A stretch of DNA of 64,000 nt from Catonia carolina (lineage: Eukaryota > Arthropoda > Insecta > Hemiptera > Achilidae), in assembly GCA_035578175.1 (NCBI GenBank), contig JAQMRL010000012.1, positions 17,277,715 through 17,341,714 of the forward strand, in the 5' to 3' direction. The notes under the pieces were generated by a model. It ran no database searches and was not told the origin of the DNA. It saw only the letters and a list, made by a program, of their open reading frames with translations. Positions 35,105-46,746 of this stretch are shown here, one piece after another (within the stretch, counting starts at the first letter, position 1; every line of letters begins with the position of its first letter). A program made the position numbers and the translations under genes.

Positions 35105-35500
35105 TTAAAGTAAATATTTCTGCAGCTGATTCCCGATAGAACTATAAAAACAATTACAGATGCAATAGTTAATAGTATCAGCGAATGTTCTATAATTTAT
35201 TCTGATTCATGGCAATTGTATTGCAGTAGTACTTTGGAGGAGGGCGGGTTTCAGCACTTTAAGGTGAACCACAAATTTAATTTCGTTGATCCAGAAACCG
35301 GTACACATACTTCAACCATGGAGTGATTTTTGGGGAAGTGCTAAGTGGTGTAACAAAAGATATCGTGGTACAGCTAGACATCTTTTGAAGCCATACCATG
35401 CTGAGTTCCAGTAGGGTTTTGTTGCCTGTGATGATCCATTTGCAGCGAGTTTGGCTGCCATACAGAATTTTTGGCCCCTGGAAATTAACTTGTAACGTAA
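35105..35500 (+). pseudogene. ISXO2/Merlin-like transposase fragment
   Basis: The frame reads KLQLIPDRTIKTITDAIVNS, IIYSDSWQLY, GFQHFKVNHKFNFVDPETGT and HTSTME, then a stop; after shifts it continues RGTARHLLKPYHAEFQ. The VNHxxNFVDPxTGxHTxxIE run and SDxWxxY are diagnostic of the ISXO2-like DDE domain found in eukaryotic Merlin elements. A stop directly after STME and further frameshifts inactivate it. Confidence 0.75.
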
Positions 35501-35627
35501 GTAGAAGCATTAAAAAAGTGTTTAAATGAAATAAAATAAACAATACAAAATAAAGAGTTAAGGTAAAATTAGAGTGGCCCCTTTTTAATAGAAAAGTACC
35601 AAATTAGGTTATGTTTTTCATATTACG

Positions 35628-36550
35628 AGGGTGTATCAAATATAAATGCAACTGATTTTCTTAAAAATTCTGGAGTGGTCCTAGATTTGGAAGGAGTTGA
35701 TGTGCAGGTAGTGTGTACCATTAGAGATAGGGGAGAACTGACCACAACTCTCTCGGGTTCCTTTTAGTATCGAAAGAAACATTGAGCGAGAAAGAAGTGC
35801 ATGTATCCGTGGAACAGTGGATTATCATCAAGTTTTTAGCCAAGGAGTGGGTGAACCCAACTAAAATTTTGCTACAATTATAGGCAAAGTTCGGGGACCC
35901 CTGTCAAGAACCCATGTGCTTGCTTGGCACAAAAAATTTTCTGGTGGGTGTGTAAAGGTTGGGAACTAGAGCGACGATCACCGCTAAAGGACAAATGTGA
36001 TCGAAGCCGACAAGAGGTGGTTTGAAATCTTATAGAGGGTGCTTTTCACATTGATTTTATTATGATCGATGCACAATTAATGCGCATTATTATTGTGAAA
36101 TACTGGATGCTGCGAAATTTTAATTGTGAAAGAAAAGGAAGAAGCAGTGGGCTAGAAATATCGTTCTTCTGCATGACAAGGCCAGGCCTCATGCGGCTAA
36201 CGCTACTATCCAAAAATTAGATGCATTAGGACAGGAATCTCTGGAACATCCACTCTATAGTTCAGACTTTATCACCTTGCCACTACCACCCTTTTGACCC
36301 CTCAAATAAGTGCTTGAAGGCCAGTGTTTTGATGACAATGAATCATTGGAACTGTGTGTGCTCCAATAGCTACAAGAACATCTGAAAAGTTTTTATGATC
36401 ATGGAATAAAAAAGCTGCCAATCCGATGGAAAAAATGTTTCTAGCACGGGACAGTATATTGAAAAATAATATACAAATATTTGTAAGCTTAGTTAAATAA
36501 AGATAAATGTTTTAAAAAAAATGAGTCCATTTTTATTTGATACACCCTTG
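35628..36550 (+). pseudogene. Mariner element relic
   Basis: Inverted ends CGAGGGTGTATCAAATA (left) and TATTTGATACACCCTTG (right) are flanked by TA. The N-terminal text VEQWIIIKFLAKEWVNPTKI and the catalytic text TINAHYYCEIL, IVLLHDKARPHAANATI and LYSSDF are recognisable. The catalytic HDNARPH is HDKARPH. The central part is deleted and stops are frequent. It sits inside a HINE-like remnant. Confidence 0.75.
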
Positions 36551-36641
36551 TATATTGTTCACTCATGGTTAAACAGGTTATATTTTTTATTATTTACATT
36601 GGTGAGTGAAAGTCATGTGAGTGTTTCACACCAGATATTTG
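36551..36641 (+). mobile_element. HINE-like repeat, 3' terminal fragment
   Basis: TTCACTCATGGTTAAACAGG, then GGTGAGTGAAAGTCATGTGA..TTTCACACCAGA, is the family 3' end. It is cut off on its left by the mariner relic. Confidence 0.6.
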
Positions 36642-36908
36642 ATGCTATGAGCTCCATTTCTTCGATTTCTTATGAACTCATTGAACAAATCTAATATTTT
36701 ATTTTTGTTAGTCCTGGGACTCTTCGTGTATTTTTATTATGTCTAACGTGTTTCATCCTTGAAGGTTTCATGCTTCACAGAATCCCAGCGAATGCATTAA
36801 TCATGATCAGAAAGGTCTTTGTGTATATACCGTATTGAATCCAGACCACATTATATTCTGTGCTCTATACTGAAGGTGTGAGAAATATAAATTAATTTTG
36901 TTTTGCAG

Positions 36909-37076
36909 ATTGGTGACAAGGTGGACTTTGATGTGGAAATTGAGTTACTGGAATGTCCGGTAAATAAATCACAATGGAATCAGTCTTTTAAAATTTATCC
37001 TGTTGGAATAAATGAAGTGTTAACAGTCAACATAGAAATGTTATGTGATTGTCCTTGCGAAAACCCTGGAAATGAG
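36909..37076 (+). CDS. Integrin beta exon 9: hybrid domain end
   Basis: The acceptor GTTTTGCAG precedes and GTAAAT follows. The 56 codons (residues 419-474) read IGDKVDFDVEIELLECP, then FKIYPVGINEVLTVNIEMLC and DCPCENPGNE. The CxCPCE motif starts the cysteine-rich stalk. Phase 0 at both ends. Confidence 0.95.
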
Positions 37077-37104
37077 GTAAATATTATCTTGTTATTCATT
37101 TGTA

Positions 37105-37885
37105 CAGAGTGATTTTTTAGTCCTGTTACCCAATTGTTAATGTCTGGTAATATTTTTCTAAAAAAAATAAATTTTGTTTTGTGACACTAAGTTGGTAGCC
37201 CTACTCAACCAGTATGGATATGGCAGTGTGAGTTGATTCTCCTTGAGCTGTGTAAAATTTTGTGCCATTTCCGGTCGTGCTACAAACAGAATATCTTTTA
37301 TCCTAAAACAAACTCTTGTTTAAATCTGGAGGCTGAAGCTCTAGAACTAATCGTATGTGATACGGATACAATTTCTATTTTTTAGCAGCTTTCTGAGCAC
37401 TCGAACATGACAAATCAACATGCGAGCAAAGTTTTTGTAAACTTTTTCATGGAGAATTGAGCAATCTTGTTTTCACATTCTCTTAACGTCATCTGTCAAG
37501 AGAGTTGGTCGACCACTACGTTTTCTGCTGCAAACAATACCTGCCTCTAAAAATCAGTTAGTTAGCCTAGAAATTGACTAGAATAGAGTGGAGGAACACC
37601 AAAAAATTTAATTTAAAATGATTCTTTTACACTCGCATACGATTTTGTAGCAAAATATTGTTCAAGAATGAAAACCCGTTGTTCTAGGGTAAAAGACATT
37701 CTGTTCGTAACACAACTGGAAACAACACAAAATTTTACGCAACTCAAGGAGAATCAACTCAAACTGTCGTATCTATACCGGTTGAGTAGGGCTACCAACT
37801 TTGTGTCACAAAACAAAATATCCCTTTCTTAGAAAAGAATTTCCAGACATTAACAATTGGGTAACAGGACTAAAAAATCACCCGG
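37105..37885 (-). mobile_element. Tc1/mariner-like element with ~200-bp inverted ends
   Basis: TA flanks both sides, with ends CAGAGTGATTTTTTAGTCC and (inverted) CCGGGTGATTTTTTAGTCC. The first and last ~200 bp are diverged inverted copies. On the - strand the interior reads LTLEQRVFILEQYFATKSYA, then RECEN-like and RPTLLTDD-like fragments, as in the helix-turn-helix region of Tc1/mariner-like transposases. No catalytic core remains. It begins 28 bp after the exon 9 donor. Confidence 0.65.
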
Positions 37886-37929
37886 TAATAGGGAAAGCCC
37901 TCACTGACTCCCTCATCTCTAATTTTCGT

Positions 37930-38348
37930 ACTTGCACAATAGCTAGAAAGCTGAAAGTTGTAGGAAATATTCCCTTTAGGGTAAATAGAAAAGTTAATTA
38001 TAAACGATTTCTATTTTCCACCATTAACGGGTTGAAAAGGATGTTCGACTCTTTAACTGATATTTTCCGTTTACTAAGTTCTGAACAAGCTAGATGGCTG
38101 AAACTTGGTGGAGACATTATTACAGTTCAATCACAAAAATTTCTCCTTAACCAATTTCAAAATGTAGTTGTAAGGGGATGAAAATGGTGTTCAACCCTTA
38201 AACCAATATTTTTATTGTTTACCAAGTTCCAGACAAGTTAGGTGGATGAATTTTAGTGATGTTATTTATAGTGCAAGTAAAACAATTTACCTTTAACAAT
38301 TTTAAAAATTGTACCATTAAAAGGCTGAAAAGGGTGCGCAACCCTTAA
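37930..38348 (+). repeat. Tandem repeat, ~150-bp period, about three diverged units
   Basis: Units end at GGGTTGAAAAGGATGTTCGA (38030), GGGGATGAAAATGGTGTTCA (38175) and GGCTGAAAAGGGTGCGCAAC (38324). Between them runs shared text TTTACTAAGTTCTGAACAAG / TTTACCAAGTTCCAGACAAG. The open frame at 37801-38181 is a by-product. Confidence 0.6.
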
Positions 38349-39250
38349 CACATTGAGCACCATGGACGCATATGCATACATTGCGTCCAGCAGTACTACA
38401 TCTGCTACGCCGACAGCGCCACGTGTGTGTACGTGGTTTCAGTTTTTTTGTTTACCTAAGTGTTTATAATGGCTGATGAAGATATCAGTGGCCCATCCCA
38501 ACAAAACCGGATACGATTCACGAAGAAAGTATTGTCAGACAACGAATTAAGGGCAGTATTAATAGATGACAGTAATGATGAAGATGTTGATGGGAACAGG
38601 GACTCAGATTATTGTTGGGAGGATATAGATGATGAATCAGTTTACACTGATAATGTCAATGTTGAAGATCTGAGTGACTAAGAAATTTTTAATTTGGATA
38701 TTGTAGGTGCTGAAAATGTTGAATTTCAAGAAAACAGTAACAAATAAGACAAATAGGTCTACAAATAAACAAACTGAAATGCCAGTTGTATGGGCTGACA
38801 GTCCGCCGGACCTAAAAAATATTTTCTTTTCCGATGATCCCGGCCTACGTGTAGATGCACCACATGAGCGTAAGCCGGTCAATTTTTTTAAATTTATTTG
38901 CTGATGACACATTTTATGAACTGATTTTACAAGAAACAATCCTTTATGCTGATAATTTGGAACGAACATTTTATTACATAAACAAAAACTGAGCCCCAAA
39001 TCGTGCATATCATGGAAAGAACTAACAAAAACGAATTGAATGTGTTATTGTGACTACTGTCGATTGCTTTATTATAGACACCCCTTATTGGTCTTGTCTG
39101 CTTGTTTTCATAAGAATGCCATATGAGACTAACCTCATTTAGCACTCTGGTGGCAATCCTGTAATGTTCTGCACCTCTTAAATTTATTTTAAAACTATTC
39201 CCCGATAACAGTTTAATAGAGAGGCTGTCATTTGAAATCAGCTTCACTAA
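38345..39250 (+). pseudogene. piggyBac-like transposase relic
   Basis: TTAA followed by CACATTGAGCACCATGG marks a piggyBac-type left end placed in the tandem repeat. The frame at 38469 (ADEDISGPSQQNRIRF, then an acidic stretch rich in Asp/Glu) is the acidic N-terminus usual for this family. Downstream, DAPHERKPVNFFKFI, ELILQETILYADNLE and IDTPYWSCLL correspond to the start of the DDE domain (yFxlF, ETNxYA, YW). Stops break it and no right end was found. Confidence 0.6.
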
Positions 39251-39399
39251 TTTTTTGATAGGAGAAGTCTTAATATTTTTTTTTCATTTATATCAAAAGA
39301 AAGGGCTGTCTTTTCTTTTAAAACTATGCAAAATAACAATAATTATCCGCACCGTACAAACGTACCGTAACAAAATTTAATACTTTAAAGCATTTTTCA

Positions 39400-39880
39400 T
39401 ATTGCGGGACAAGATTCTTTAACTCCTCTGCATAGAATTTTCCCTTACCGCCTGGGAATTGAATTAGTTGACAACTGCAGTCTTCATTCCCTCGTCATGC
39501 TCAATCCGTTTTCCACTTAGCCACTATTTTATGTGCAAGGAGAGGAAATATTTGCTAAGTGCAAGGTCAGAACTGTAGGGTGGGTGACAAACCCATTATT
39601 TTAATTAAGGGTCATCAAGTTCCCAACCAAAATCTTGAGTCTTCCCTTTTTCCGGACAGTGGTGTGAGGACGTGCGTTGTCTTGGAGGAAAACTATTCTT
39701 AACGGTTTCCTGTACTGTCAATTTTGGATTGAACATGTCAGTTTGGTGATCATTTCACAGTAGATATCAGCTGTAATTGTTGCCTTCTTCCCCCCTTCCG
39801 TGAAATGAACTAATAGAATGCTCTTTTGCTCCCAGAAAACGGTAGCCATAATTTTCCTACTCTAGTAAGGAGGCTTAAAT
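39400..39880 (-). pseudogene. Mariner transposase relic
   Basis: The - strand frame reads KIMATVFWEQKSILLVHFTE, KKATITADIYCEMI, a stop, then RIVFLQDNARPHTTV, and later VTHPTVLTLHLANI (decayed YSPDL region). QDNARPHT carries the second catalytic aspartate. It is unlike the 14.3-kb mariner in detail. Confidence 0.7.
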
Positions 39881-40440
39881 TTTTTTGTTTTTGTGAAATT
39901 GAATGGCGCTAATGCATTGACTATTTTGTTTTTTGTTTTTGCATTGGTGTTGGGTATCCGTGTCTTGCCATCTGTAACAATGTGGGATAACAAGTAGTGG
40001 GAGGAACTTAAGACTGCCATTGACTGCCTGGGTGATGAACTTGTATGCAGAAGGGTTAAAGAAGCTAGTGTAGTGTTATGAAAAGTGCTTAGGAGTGGAC
40101 GGCAACTAAGTAGAAAAGTTAATGGCTAAAATAAAGTACAACAAAATGAAATTCTCATCTTATTTGGTAGAATTCTAACTATAGTATGACTACTGCACAA
40201 ACCAAATGCGAACCACTACAGGTATTCCCCACATCCTATCCGTTCTTAGGCTCGCTTGCCAGCCCCAACACAAATCTCAGAGTTGTTATGAAAATGTACC
40301 TATGACGTATACCTTCACCATTCTCAGGAATGGTTGGCCTGAGTCTGTACATGACTACACTTGATTTACATGTAATAAATATCATCCATTATGGATTAAG
40401 GAAAGCAGATCTACCATTCAAGTTGTAACTAAATCATAGT
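39881..40440. other. Intron 9 filler
   Basis: No frames are visible. CAGGAATGGTTGGCCTGAG at about 40325-40345 is part of a fragment shared with 9.5 kb (inverted) and 54.2 kb. Confidence 0.35.
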
Positions 40441-40458
40441 TTTCTTTTACATTTACAG

Positions 40459-40698
40459 TTCTTCAAAGAAAATTCTGAATTTTGTAACAGCGGTGGAATA
40501 GAGAAATGCGGAATATGTGAATGCGATGCCTCTCATTCTGGCAGAAATTGCGAGTGCAACTTTGATAATTTAAAAGACAATACTGCTGATGTAACAGCTC
40601 GTTGTAGGCCAAATAATTCCAGTAACCAAGATTGTTCAGGACGAGGAACTTGCATATGTGGACAATGCATTTGCAGCAAACGACCAGATCCTGATGAG
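40459..40698 (+). CDS. Integrin beta exon 10: I-EGF modules 1-2
   Basis: The acceptor ACATTTACAG precedes and GTAAGA follows. The 80 codons (residues 475-554) include CGICECDASHSGRNCEC and DCSGRGTCICGQCICSKRPD, the cysteine spacing of integrin EGF modules. Phase 0 at both ends. Confidence 0.95.
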
Positions 40699-41025
40699 GT
40701 AAGATGACAAATGGTTAACTGTTTAGAGTATAATAGATTTTGTTTGAAGCCCCGATTAAAATTTAGAACAATTCTATTGGTTTTTGTAGGTTTAGAAAAT
40801 GACACCATCCCTACTCCAACTTTTCGAGGTAGTATGTACACATATGACAGTGGTGGGAGTATTATATTCAACAATGTGTGCACGATTGACGTGCACATTG
40901 ATGCGTGGCTGGATTTGTTCACAATTTCTATGTTCATGGTAGTTTACGTGTTTACCTTGCTGGCCACTTAGAGCACTAATATGTCGTCTGCATTTTTCAC
41001 TACTAGTAAAGCCAAATATTCATGG

Positions 41026-41506
41026 TTCAATCTGGTTGCTCAATGTGGCTGAATCAATGAAATTGATTCAACAGCATTGAATGGAATTCATCTACATGGT
41101 TCAATGCAATTGAGCAGTTAATGTTAAAAGCATGGAGTCAAATGAAGTTATTAGATTAGGAGTTAAAATAATTTTTAAAAACTTAATCGAGATCTGAATA
41201 AAATCACAAAGATTCACTAAAAGCGGCAGTGGGATTATTGGAAACGAGCAGTGATATTGTGTAAAAATTTTAAAAAATTGAATTTTTTATTTGGCGCCTA
41301 TGAATTTATTAAAAGAACTTGAAAAAGAAGACCTTGAGACATTAAAAATCATTTACGTATGTCCACTCAACAATTCTAACAACTGCATGACAAACCTCAA
41401 TGCTATCATATTAAAAATTAAAATGCAGTTCACACTTTTCAATCCCATTGAATACAAATCTACACAATTCATCTTTGTTGAATCTATTGTATTGAACAAA
41501 AGTAGA
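41026..41506 (+). pseudogene. PIF/Harbinger-like remnant with inverted ends
   Basis: GTTCAATCTGGTTGCTCAAT..GATTCAACA near 41030 is matched inverted by TGTTGAATCTATTGTATTGAAC at 41478-41500. Between them two frames give GAY..LLKELEKEDLETL and NHLRMSTQQF, resembling the GAYxxLxxELxxED..FxNxLRM start of Harbinger-type transposase. Short and decayed; the superfamily is tentative. Confidence 0.45.
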
Positions 41507-41529
41507 AAGCCAGTATACGTCCTTCAAAT

Positions 41530-42062
41530 GTGGGTAAATTGCTGAAATTCTTGGGGGCTGTGTTTTTCTGGTTAAAAATATTCTTTTTAGATAGCGGCCT
41601 TAATATGCATTCTAGGGCAAAAGTATATAACCAGAGTTATAGGACTTAAAAAACCTACAACTTTTATTTCAAAAAATTTTTTCTACAATATTTAGTTTAG
41701 CGTCGTGTCAATTTGTGATTTTCTGTATATTCTCATGAAAAATCTGTAAGGAACGAGATTTCTTAAAGATTGCGGCCTTGGTATGCATTTTACAACAAAT
41801 TGTTTACATAATTAAAGTTATAAAATATTTTTAAAATTTACATTTTTTATTTAAAGCATTTTTTCTCCAGACCTTAGTTTAGTGCCAATTTTGTGATTTT
41901 CTGAAATGTTAAATTCTATAAAGGTTGATTTTCATTTTGTGTCATTCACTCATGATTGATATTTTGTCATGTTCATCACTTTACATTGTTTACCGATGAT
42001 TAAACGTAGGTTATATATTTACATTGGCAAAATATAGTTGTGTGAGTGTTTCACAGCAAATT
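41530..42062 (+). mobile_element. HINE-like repeat, 3' part abutting exon 11
   Basis: The text starts at GCTGAAATTCTTGGGGGC (middle of the element), contains the modules, and ends with GGCAAAATATAGTTGTGTGA..TTTCACAGCAAA, about 12 bp before the exon 11 acceptor. Confidence 0.7.
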
Positions 42063-42073
42063 TTTTCTTGCAG

Positions 42074-42358
42074 ATATATAGCGGACCATTTTGCGAGTGT
42101 AATAATTTCCTGTGCGATCGAGACAAGGGATTATTGTGCAGTGGTCCGGATCATGGTACTTGCAAATGCGGACATTGTGAATGCAAACTGGGATGGTCAG
42201 GTTCTTCATGCAATTGCTATTCTCGCAATGATACTTGCCAACCACCTGATAGCGATGAAATGTGTTCAGGACATGGGAAATGTGTTTGCGGTAAATGTGA
42301 ATGCTATTCTGAAGTAAAAGGTCCTCAGTATTCTGGAAAATACTGCGAGAAATGTTTG
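42074..42358 (+). CDS. Integrin beta exon 11: I-EGF modules 3-4
   Basis: The acceptor TTCTTGCAG precedes and GTAAGT follows. The 95 codons (residues 555-649) read IYSGPFCECNNFLCDR, CSGPDHGTCKCGHCECKLGW, then MCSGHGKCVCGKCECYSE and YCEKCL. CSGPDHGTC is nearly invariant in insect beta integrins. Phase 0 at both ends. Confidence 0.96.
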
Positions 42359-42499
42359 GTAAGTAAATTTATTTTTCATTCGCTCAATCAATGCTTCTTA
42401 CAGCATTGTTGCTTGGGGAGGAGAATACGATGCTCATATAATGCTGCTTTTACACAAAACAGTTTTTGGTTCAATGGGAGGAACACATTACCATAGATG

Positions 42500-44030
42500 T
42501 ACAAACACACTGGATTGATAAGTGCGCGGTCGGAATTCAATCCAGTCGGGTCAGGCGCTTCCCCCACCACTGGTTGGCAAGACGCACGAGCAACTGCATT
42601 ATTTTAAATGGCGCAACCACCACATTGTGGTTGTTTTAAAGGCTCACTCGAATATTGTATATGTATGGCATTATTTAAGTAGTATGAAGGTGAAAAAGGA
42701 CAGATTACACTTAGATGTAACATCATTTATTTATACACAAAAGAAAAAAAACATTACACATTACTGAACAAAATCAACTTTGTACATTACTGTCGAAACC
42801 CTAACTTGGTTGAATTAGCAGTATTTGTTTTCTCTCAAGCTAAATGATGGCACACAATTTTAAGGAATACATTACCAATGAGTTTAATTAGAATAAATTG
42901 ATGATTAATTTTACCAAAGTCAGTATTACCTACATGGCATTTACATACTGAATCCTTAAAATACATTCATGTTTTTGCAACTATGAACTTGGTGTTAGGC
43001 TTACAAAACTGGCCTGACTAGTGAAATACAAAGCTGAACATAAATTTCACAATTTTTATTACATCTTCAGATGCCCTTTACAATTTTCCGCTTTATACAA
43101 AATCAGTTAAGTGTGTGTATCTACTAGAGTTTTCATTTCTTGTCAATAGTAAATTCACAACATTCCTCACATTTTAGTCTTTTCTGAATAACCTTAACTA
43201 CAAAATTTCAGATATAATACAGTATCTTTGTAAAGATTCCTTATAGTTATTCAAAATGTTTGCTATTTCTATTAAGTCATAGTCAGTATTATATTCTTCT
43301 ACTATTTAATCTACCACTGCACATTCTGAGAAACTTAAAACTGAACTCTGATGGTTTGGGTCAAATTGTAAACAATTATTGCTATTAGTTGATGGCCTTA
43401 CACTATTTCTAAACATTAGTTTTCTAACAGCCCATTGAAACTGCCGAACGTTGGGATTATTATTATGACCACTTGCACTTCTAACACAAGAAAAAAATAG
43501 TTCTACATGGTCTTGTGACAACTTATAACTAAGTACTTAAAATCGTTAATAGCTAACAATCTGTCTCTTAACTTTTATCACTTTTCATCACTTTTTTATC
43601 ACTTAAAAAAACCAATGACAAATGTTTTCCTTGGATGATGTAAAATAGAAATACCATAAATTTTTAATTGCTTATTTTGATAGGTAATTTGAAGCATCAG
43701 ACAGCATTTTATCATCATAATTTTTTGATGCTTACTGGTCTACGTTCAACATACTTACCGGTAAAATGAAATTCTGCTTCCTTTCTTGTGTCTGTTCGTA
43801 CAGTTGTACGCAACGCATGATACTACCATAGTGATTGGGTGGATTATAGGAACAGTAAAATATTAACAAGCTAGGTTGTAATAAACCGAACACGTCATGA
43901 TAATCACGGCGGCATGGAGAAGCGTCTCAAATTCTCTCGTAGCAGCTGTTGTTGCCAACTGGTGGTGGGGGGAGCTAGACCGTTTTCGAGCGTGCTGAGT
44001 CACTACTGTTAGCGATCCAGTGTGTTTATA
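42500..44030 (-). pseudogene. P-element/THAP9-like transposon relic
   Basis: The ends ACAAACACACTGGATTG (left) and AACACACTGGATCG (right, inverted) and the subterminal CCCCCACCAC..GTTGGCAA are shared in inverted orientation. On the - strand at 43306-43521 LSQDHVELFFSCVRSASG, HNNNPNVRQFQWAVRKL and NCLQF match the C-terminal DHxExFFxxIRxxxGxNNNPTxxQF block of P-element/THAP9 transposases. The rest is decayed or deleted. No 8-bp target duplication was evident. Confidence 0.65.
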
Positions 44031-44552
44031 AATCTTTGCACATTACTCGATTATTTCAGCATCTGAGGAAAATTATATATTTATTTAAGAAAGTTAGAAG
44101 TGCCCTTGAAATTAAAACCCTGAAAACTGTTCACTTTTTATGGTGTAGTCACTCTTGACTCACAGGATTGTGGGTTGAGGTGGTACTTTGTATTGCTATT
44201 TGAGTCCCCTGTTAGTAGTACAGAAACTAATTTCAAAAGTTATAAGTAGAAAACTGCCTTACTATCCACCAGTCTAACCTTTTACAGAATTTTAAGTGGT
44301 GAACATCAGGCAATTTTTTGTAACGGAGATCTTGAGGAAGCTAAATAAGAGTAAATCGTGCATCAAAAATATATCCCATTAGCACAACACAAGAAACAAA
44401 AACCTATTTCTTCCAGATAAAGCGAGAAACACGCTATACGAGTGACATTTTTCTCAGAAATGGATAATTAATATTGGAAAGGACAACATGGAAGTGATGC
44501 TAAGTAAAGCATGAAATTAACTGTGAGCTCATATTTTTGTGTGGTAAATAGT

Positions 44553-45060
44553 TTAACTGGTTGGCTACCGTGAGATGCGCCGGCGCTACTCAGGCTTTTG
44601 TTACCCACAGGCCGTGAGTAATACAGTTCCTACTCAATTCCTATTCTACAATTTTGTTAATATATTTTCGCGGCCTGCTTGGAGAGTGTTGTAATTTTAA
44701 TACGGCCTCTATGGCATACTTTTGCGTATATGTACGGTAGCAAGATCTTTGACTAGCCATAAGAACTCTAATGACACGCGAGAGAACTGATACCAATCGC
44801 TTCTGTTGTTTCATTGAATAAACATCGTGTTGTTGTGAATTTAGTCTATTTTTTAGTTTAATTTGTTGTTTTACCGTATTAGTTTTTTATCTAATTAATT
44901 TAAACCGTTGAACTCACTTTTTTCATTATTTTTAATTGTATTAATGGTTTTTTTTATATTAATAGAATAATAAACACATAATTAAAAAGAAACTGTGTTT
45001 TTATTGCGCGGCCTGTCGGGAAGGGGTTTCCTTTAACATGGGCGGCAGCCAACCTGTTAA
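44553..45060. mobile_element. piggyBac-type MITE
   Basis: TTAA on both sides, with inward ends TTAACTGGTTGGCTACCG and TTAACAGGTTGGCTGCCG. The 508-bp interior has no frame. It shares the AGGTTGxCT end motif with the element at 49250. Confidence 0.7.
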
Positions 45061-45289
45061 AGATTAATGATCAATGGTTTTTTTACATATCCCCTGGCAC
45101 ATGGTTTTTTTGGCCATAGTTGGAAATGTCAGTTTCCACCGCCTTTATTATTGGAATAAAAGTGGTAATAGGAATGGATATGTGTACAAAAATTAATAAA
45201 AAATGTTAGATAAAAATTGTATATATTTTTGGAAATAAAATATTATTATTACTCATTTACCTCTGGAAAATTTAAAAAAATAATTTTTT

Positions 45290-45375
45290 ACTTTCTCTTA
45301 CCCTATATGAATATGTAGGGAAGAAAAGTATTGTTTGCACATTGAGTTTTCATTGGAAATACGCATTTTCCACAG
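45290..45375 (+). mobile_element. HINE-like repeat, 5' terminal fragment
   Basis: ACTTTCTCTTACCC, then TATGAATATGTAGGGAAG and GCATTTTCCACAGG, is the start of the family. It is cut off by a transposase relic. Confidence 0.55.
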
Positions 45376-45620
45376 GTTCCAATTCCTGCTGTAGCTGAAT
45401 TTTATATGTGTGTAATTTCAATCTTTTGTGTAAAACTTGTGAATTGTTGTTTTTGGAATACCTAGCTTGAAGCTTTGACGAGCGTTGGACTTGTTAGGAC
45501 TTCTACTGTCAATTTCTTTATTACAGATACCCGAGTTTGGAGCCTTGATTCTTCAAAACCGCTTCTTCAATTGTAATGTTCTGAACACCAAAATTTAGCT
45601 GATTTCAATCTGCCTTGTTA
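45376..45620 (-). pseudogene. Tc1/mariner-like transposase N-terminal fragment
   Basis: The - strand reads SPNKSNARQSFKLGIPKTTI, then after a shift RLKLHTYKIQLQQELEPV. This is the helix-turn-helix region (SxRKSxRxxSxxLGIPxxTVxRxLxKxLxxxPYKxQLxQxL) of IS630/Tc1/mariner-type transposases. Nothing catalytic is present. Confidence 0.6.
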
Positions 45621-45650
45621 CATGTTAGTTTCATACTTTTAGTGTTTTTT

Positions 45651-46468
45651 ACTTTCTCTTGCCTACATGATATATAGGAAGGAAAGTATTGTTTTCATGT
45701 CAATTTTTCAATATCAAGTTTTCACCGGATCTACACGTTTTCAGACCCCCTTAACCCAAAAAAACATGTTTTTAGCGATTGGTCTGTGTGTGTGTGTGCG
45801 TGCGTGCATGTGTGCGCAAACAGAATATCTCAAGAGCGGAACATCGTACGAACTTGAAACTTAAGTTAGATACTATTCCTGACCCGACAAACATTTTCAT
45901 CAAAACCGGTCAACTGGAAGTAATAGTTTATTCGTGTCATTTTTCACTTTTTTACGATTTTCTCCAAAATGGCTCCTACAATTTTTTTAAAAAATCGCCT
46001 CATTTGCTAAATTTTTTATGCTCTACAAGATAGGGTAGGTGCCATGTCTGCTGAAATTCTTGGGGACGCTGTTTTTGCGTAAAAAAATTGTTTTTCTTAA
46101 GATTGCGGCTTTAGTATGCATTTTAACTCAAAAATGTATACTAAAAGCTGTAGAGAATTTAAATTCCTACAACTTTTATTTTAAAAATATTTTTGTGTAA
46201 GGCTTAGTTTAGCGGTAATTAACGATTTTCTGGTTTTTTCTTATGAAAACGAGTAAAAAATCAGTTTTTTTAAAGATTTCAACCTTAGCATGCGTTTTAT
46301 GACAAAAGTGTATAAAATCAAATTTATAGGAAATTAAAAGATCTACAACTTTTATTTAAAGCATTTTTCTCTGCAGAGCCTAGTTTAGCGTGAAAGAGTG
46401 ATTTTCCGTATTTTTAAGCCAATCTGAGGTTGATTTTCATTTTGAATCTTTCACTCATGATTAAAATT
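45651..46468 (+). mobile_element. HINE-like repeat, 3'-truncated
   Basis: It is intact from ACTTTCTCTTGCC through a GT/GC tract and both modules, and stops at ACTCATGATTAAAATTC without the 3' terminus. Confidence 0.8.
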
Positions 46469-46746
46469 CTGAACCCCTGTTAACTCTGTAACCACACATT
46501 AATTTGCCACTTTCAAAAAATCATTGTATTCAGAATAAGAAAATTAATACAAATTCATTAATTTTATGGAACTGCAATTGACCAGTTATTTGGCAGAATT
46601 TTTTTGACATTTAAATAATATATGTAACATTTATACATAATACAATGTAACATTTAACTTCTTATTAACAATGAATAGGAAGACCTTTTAAATTGTTACA
46701 AAGGTTCATATTACTTTTCATAGTATTGTATAATATACATGCTGTT

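Noticed and set aside
34920..35110. Further coding exon of the integrin between exons 8 and 9
   Set aside because: Exons 8 and 9 join in phase 0 with no missing conserved residues, and this stretch has no matching text.
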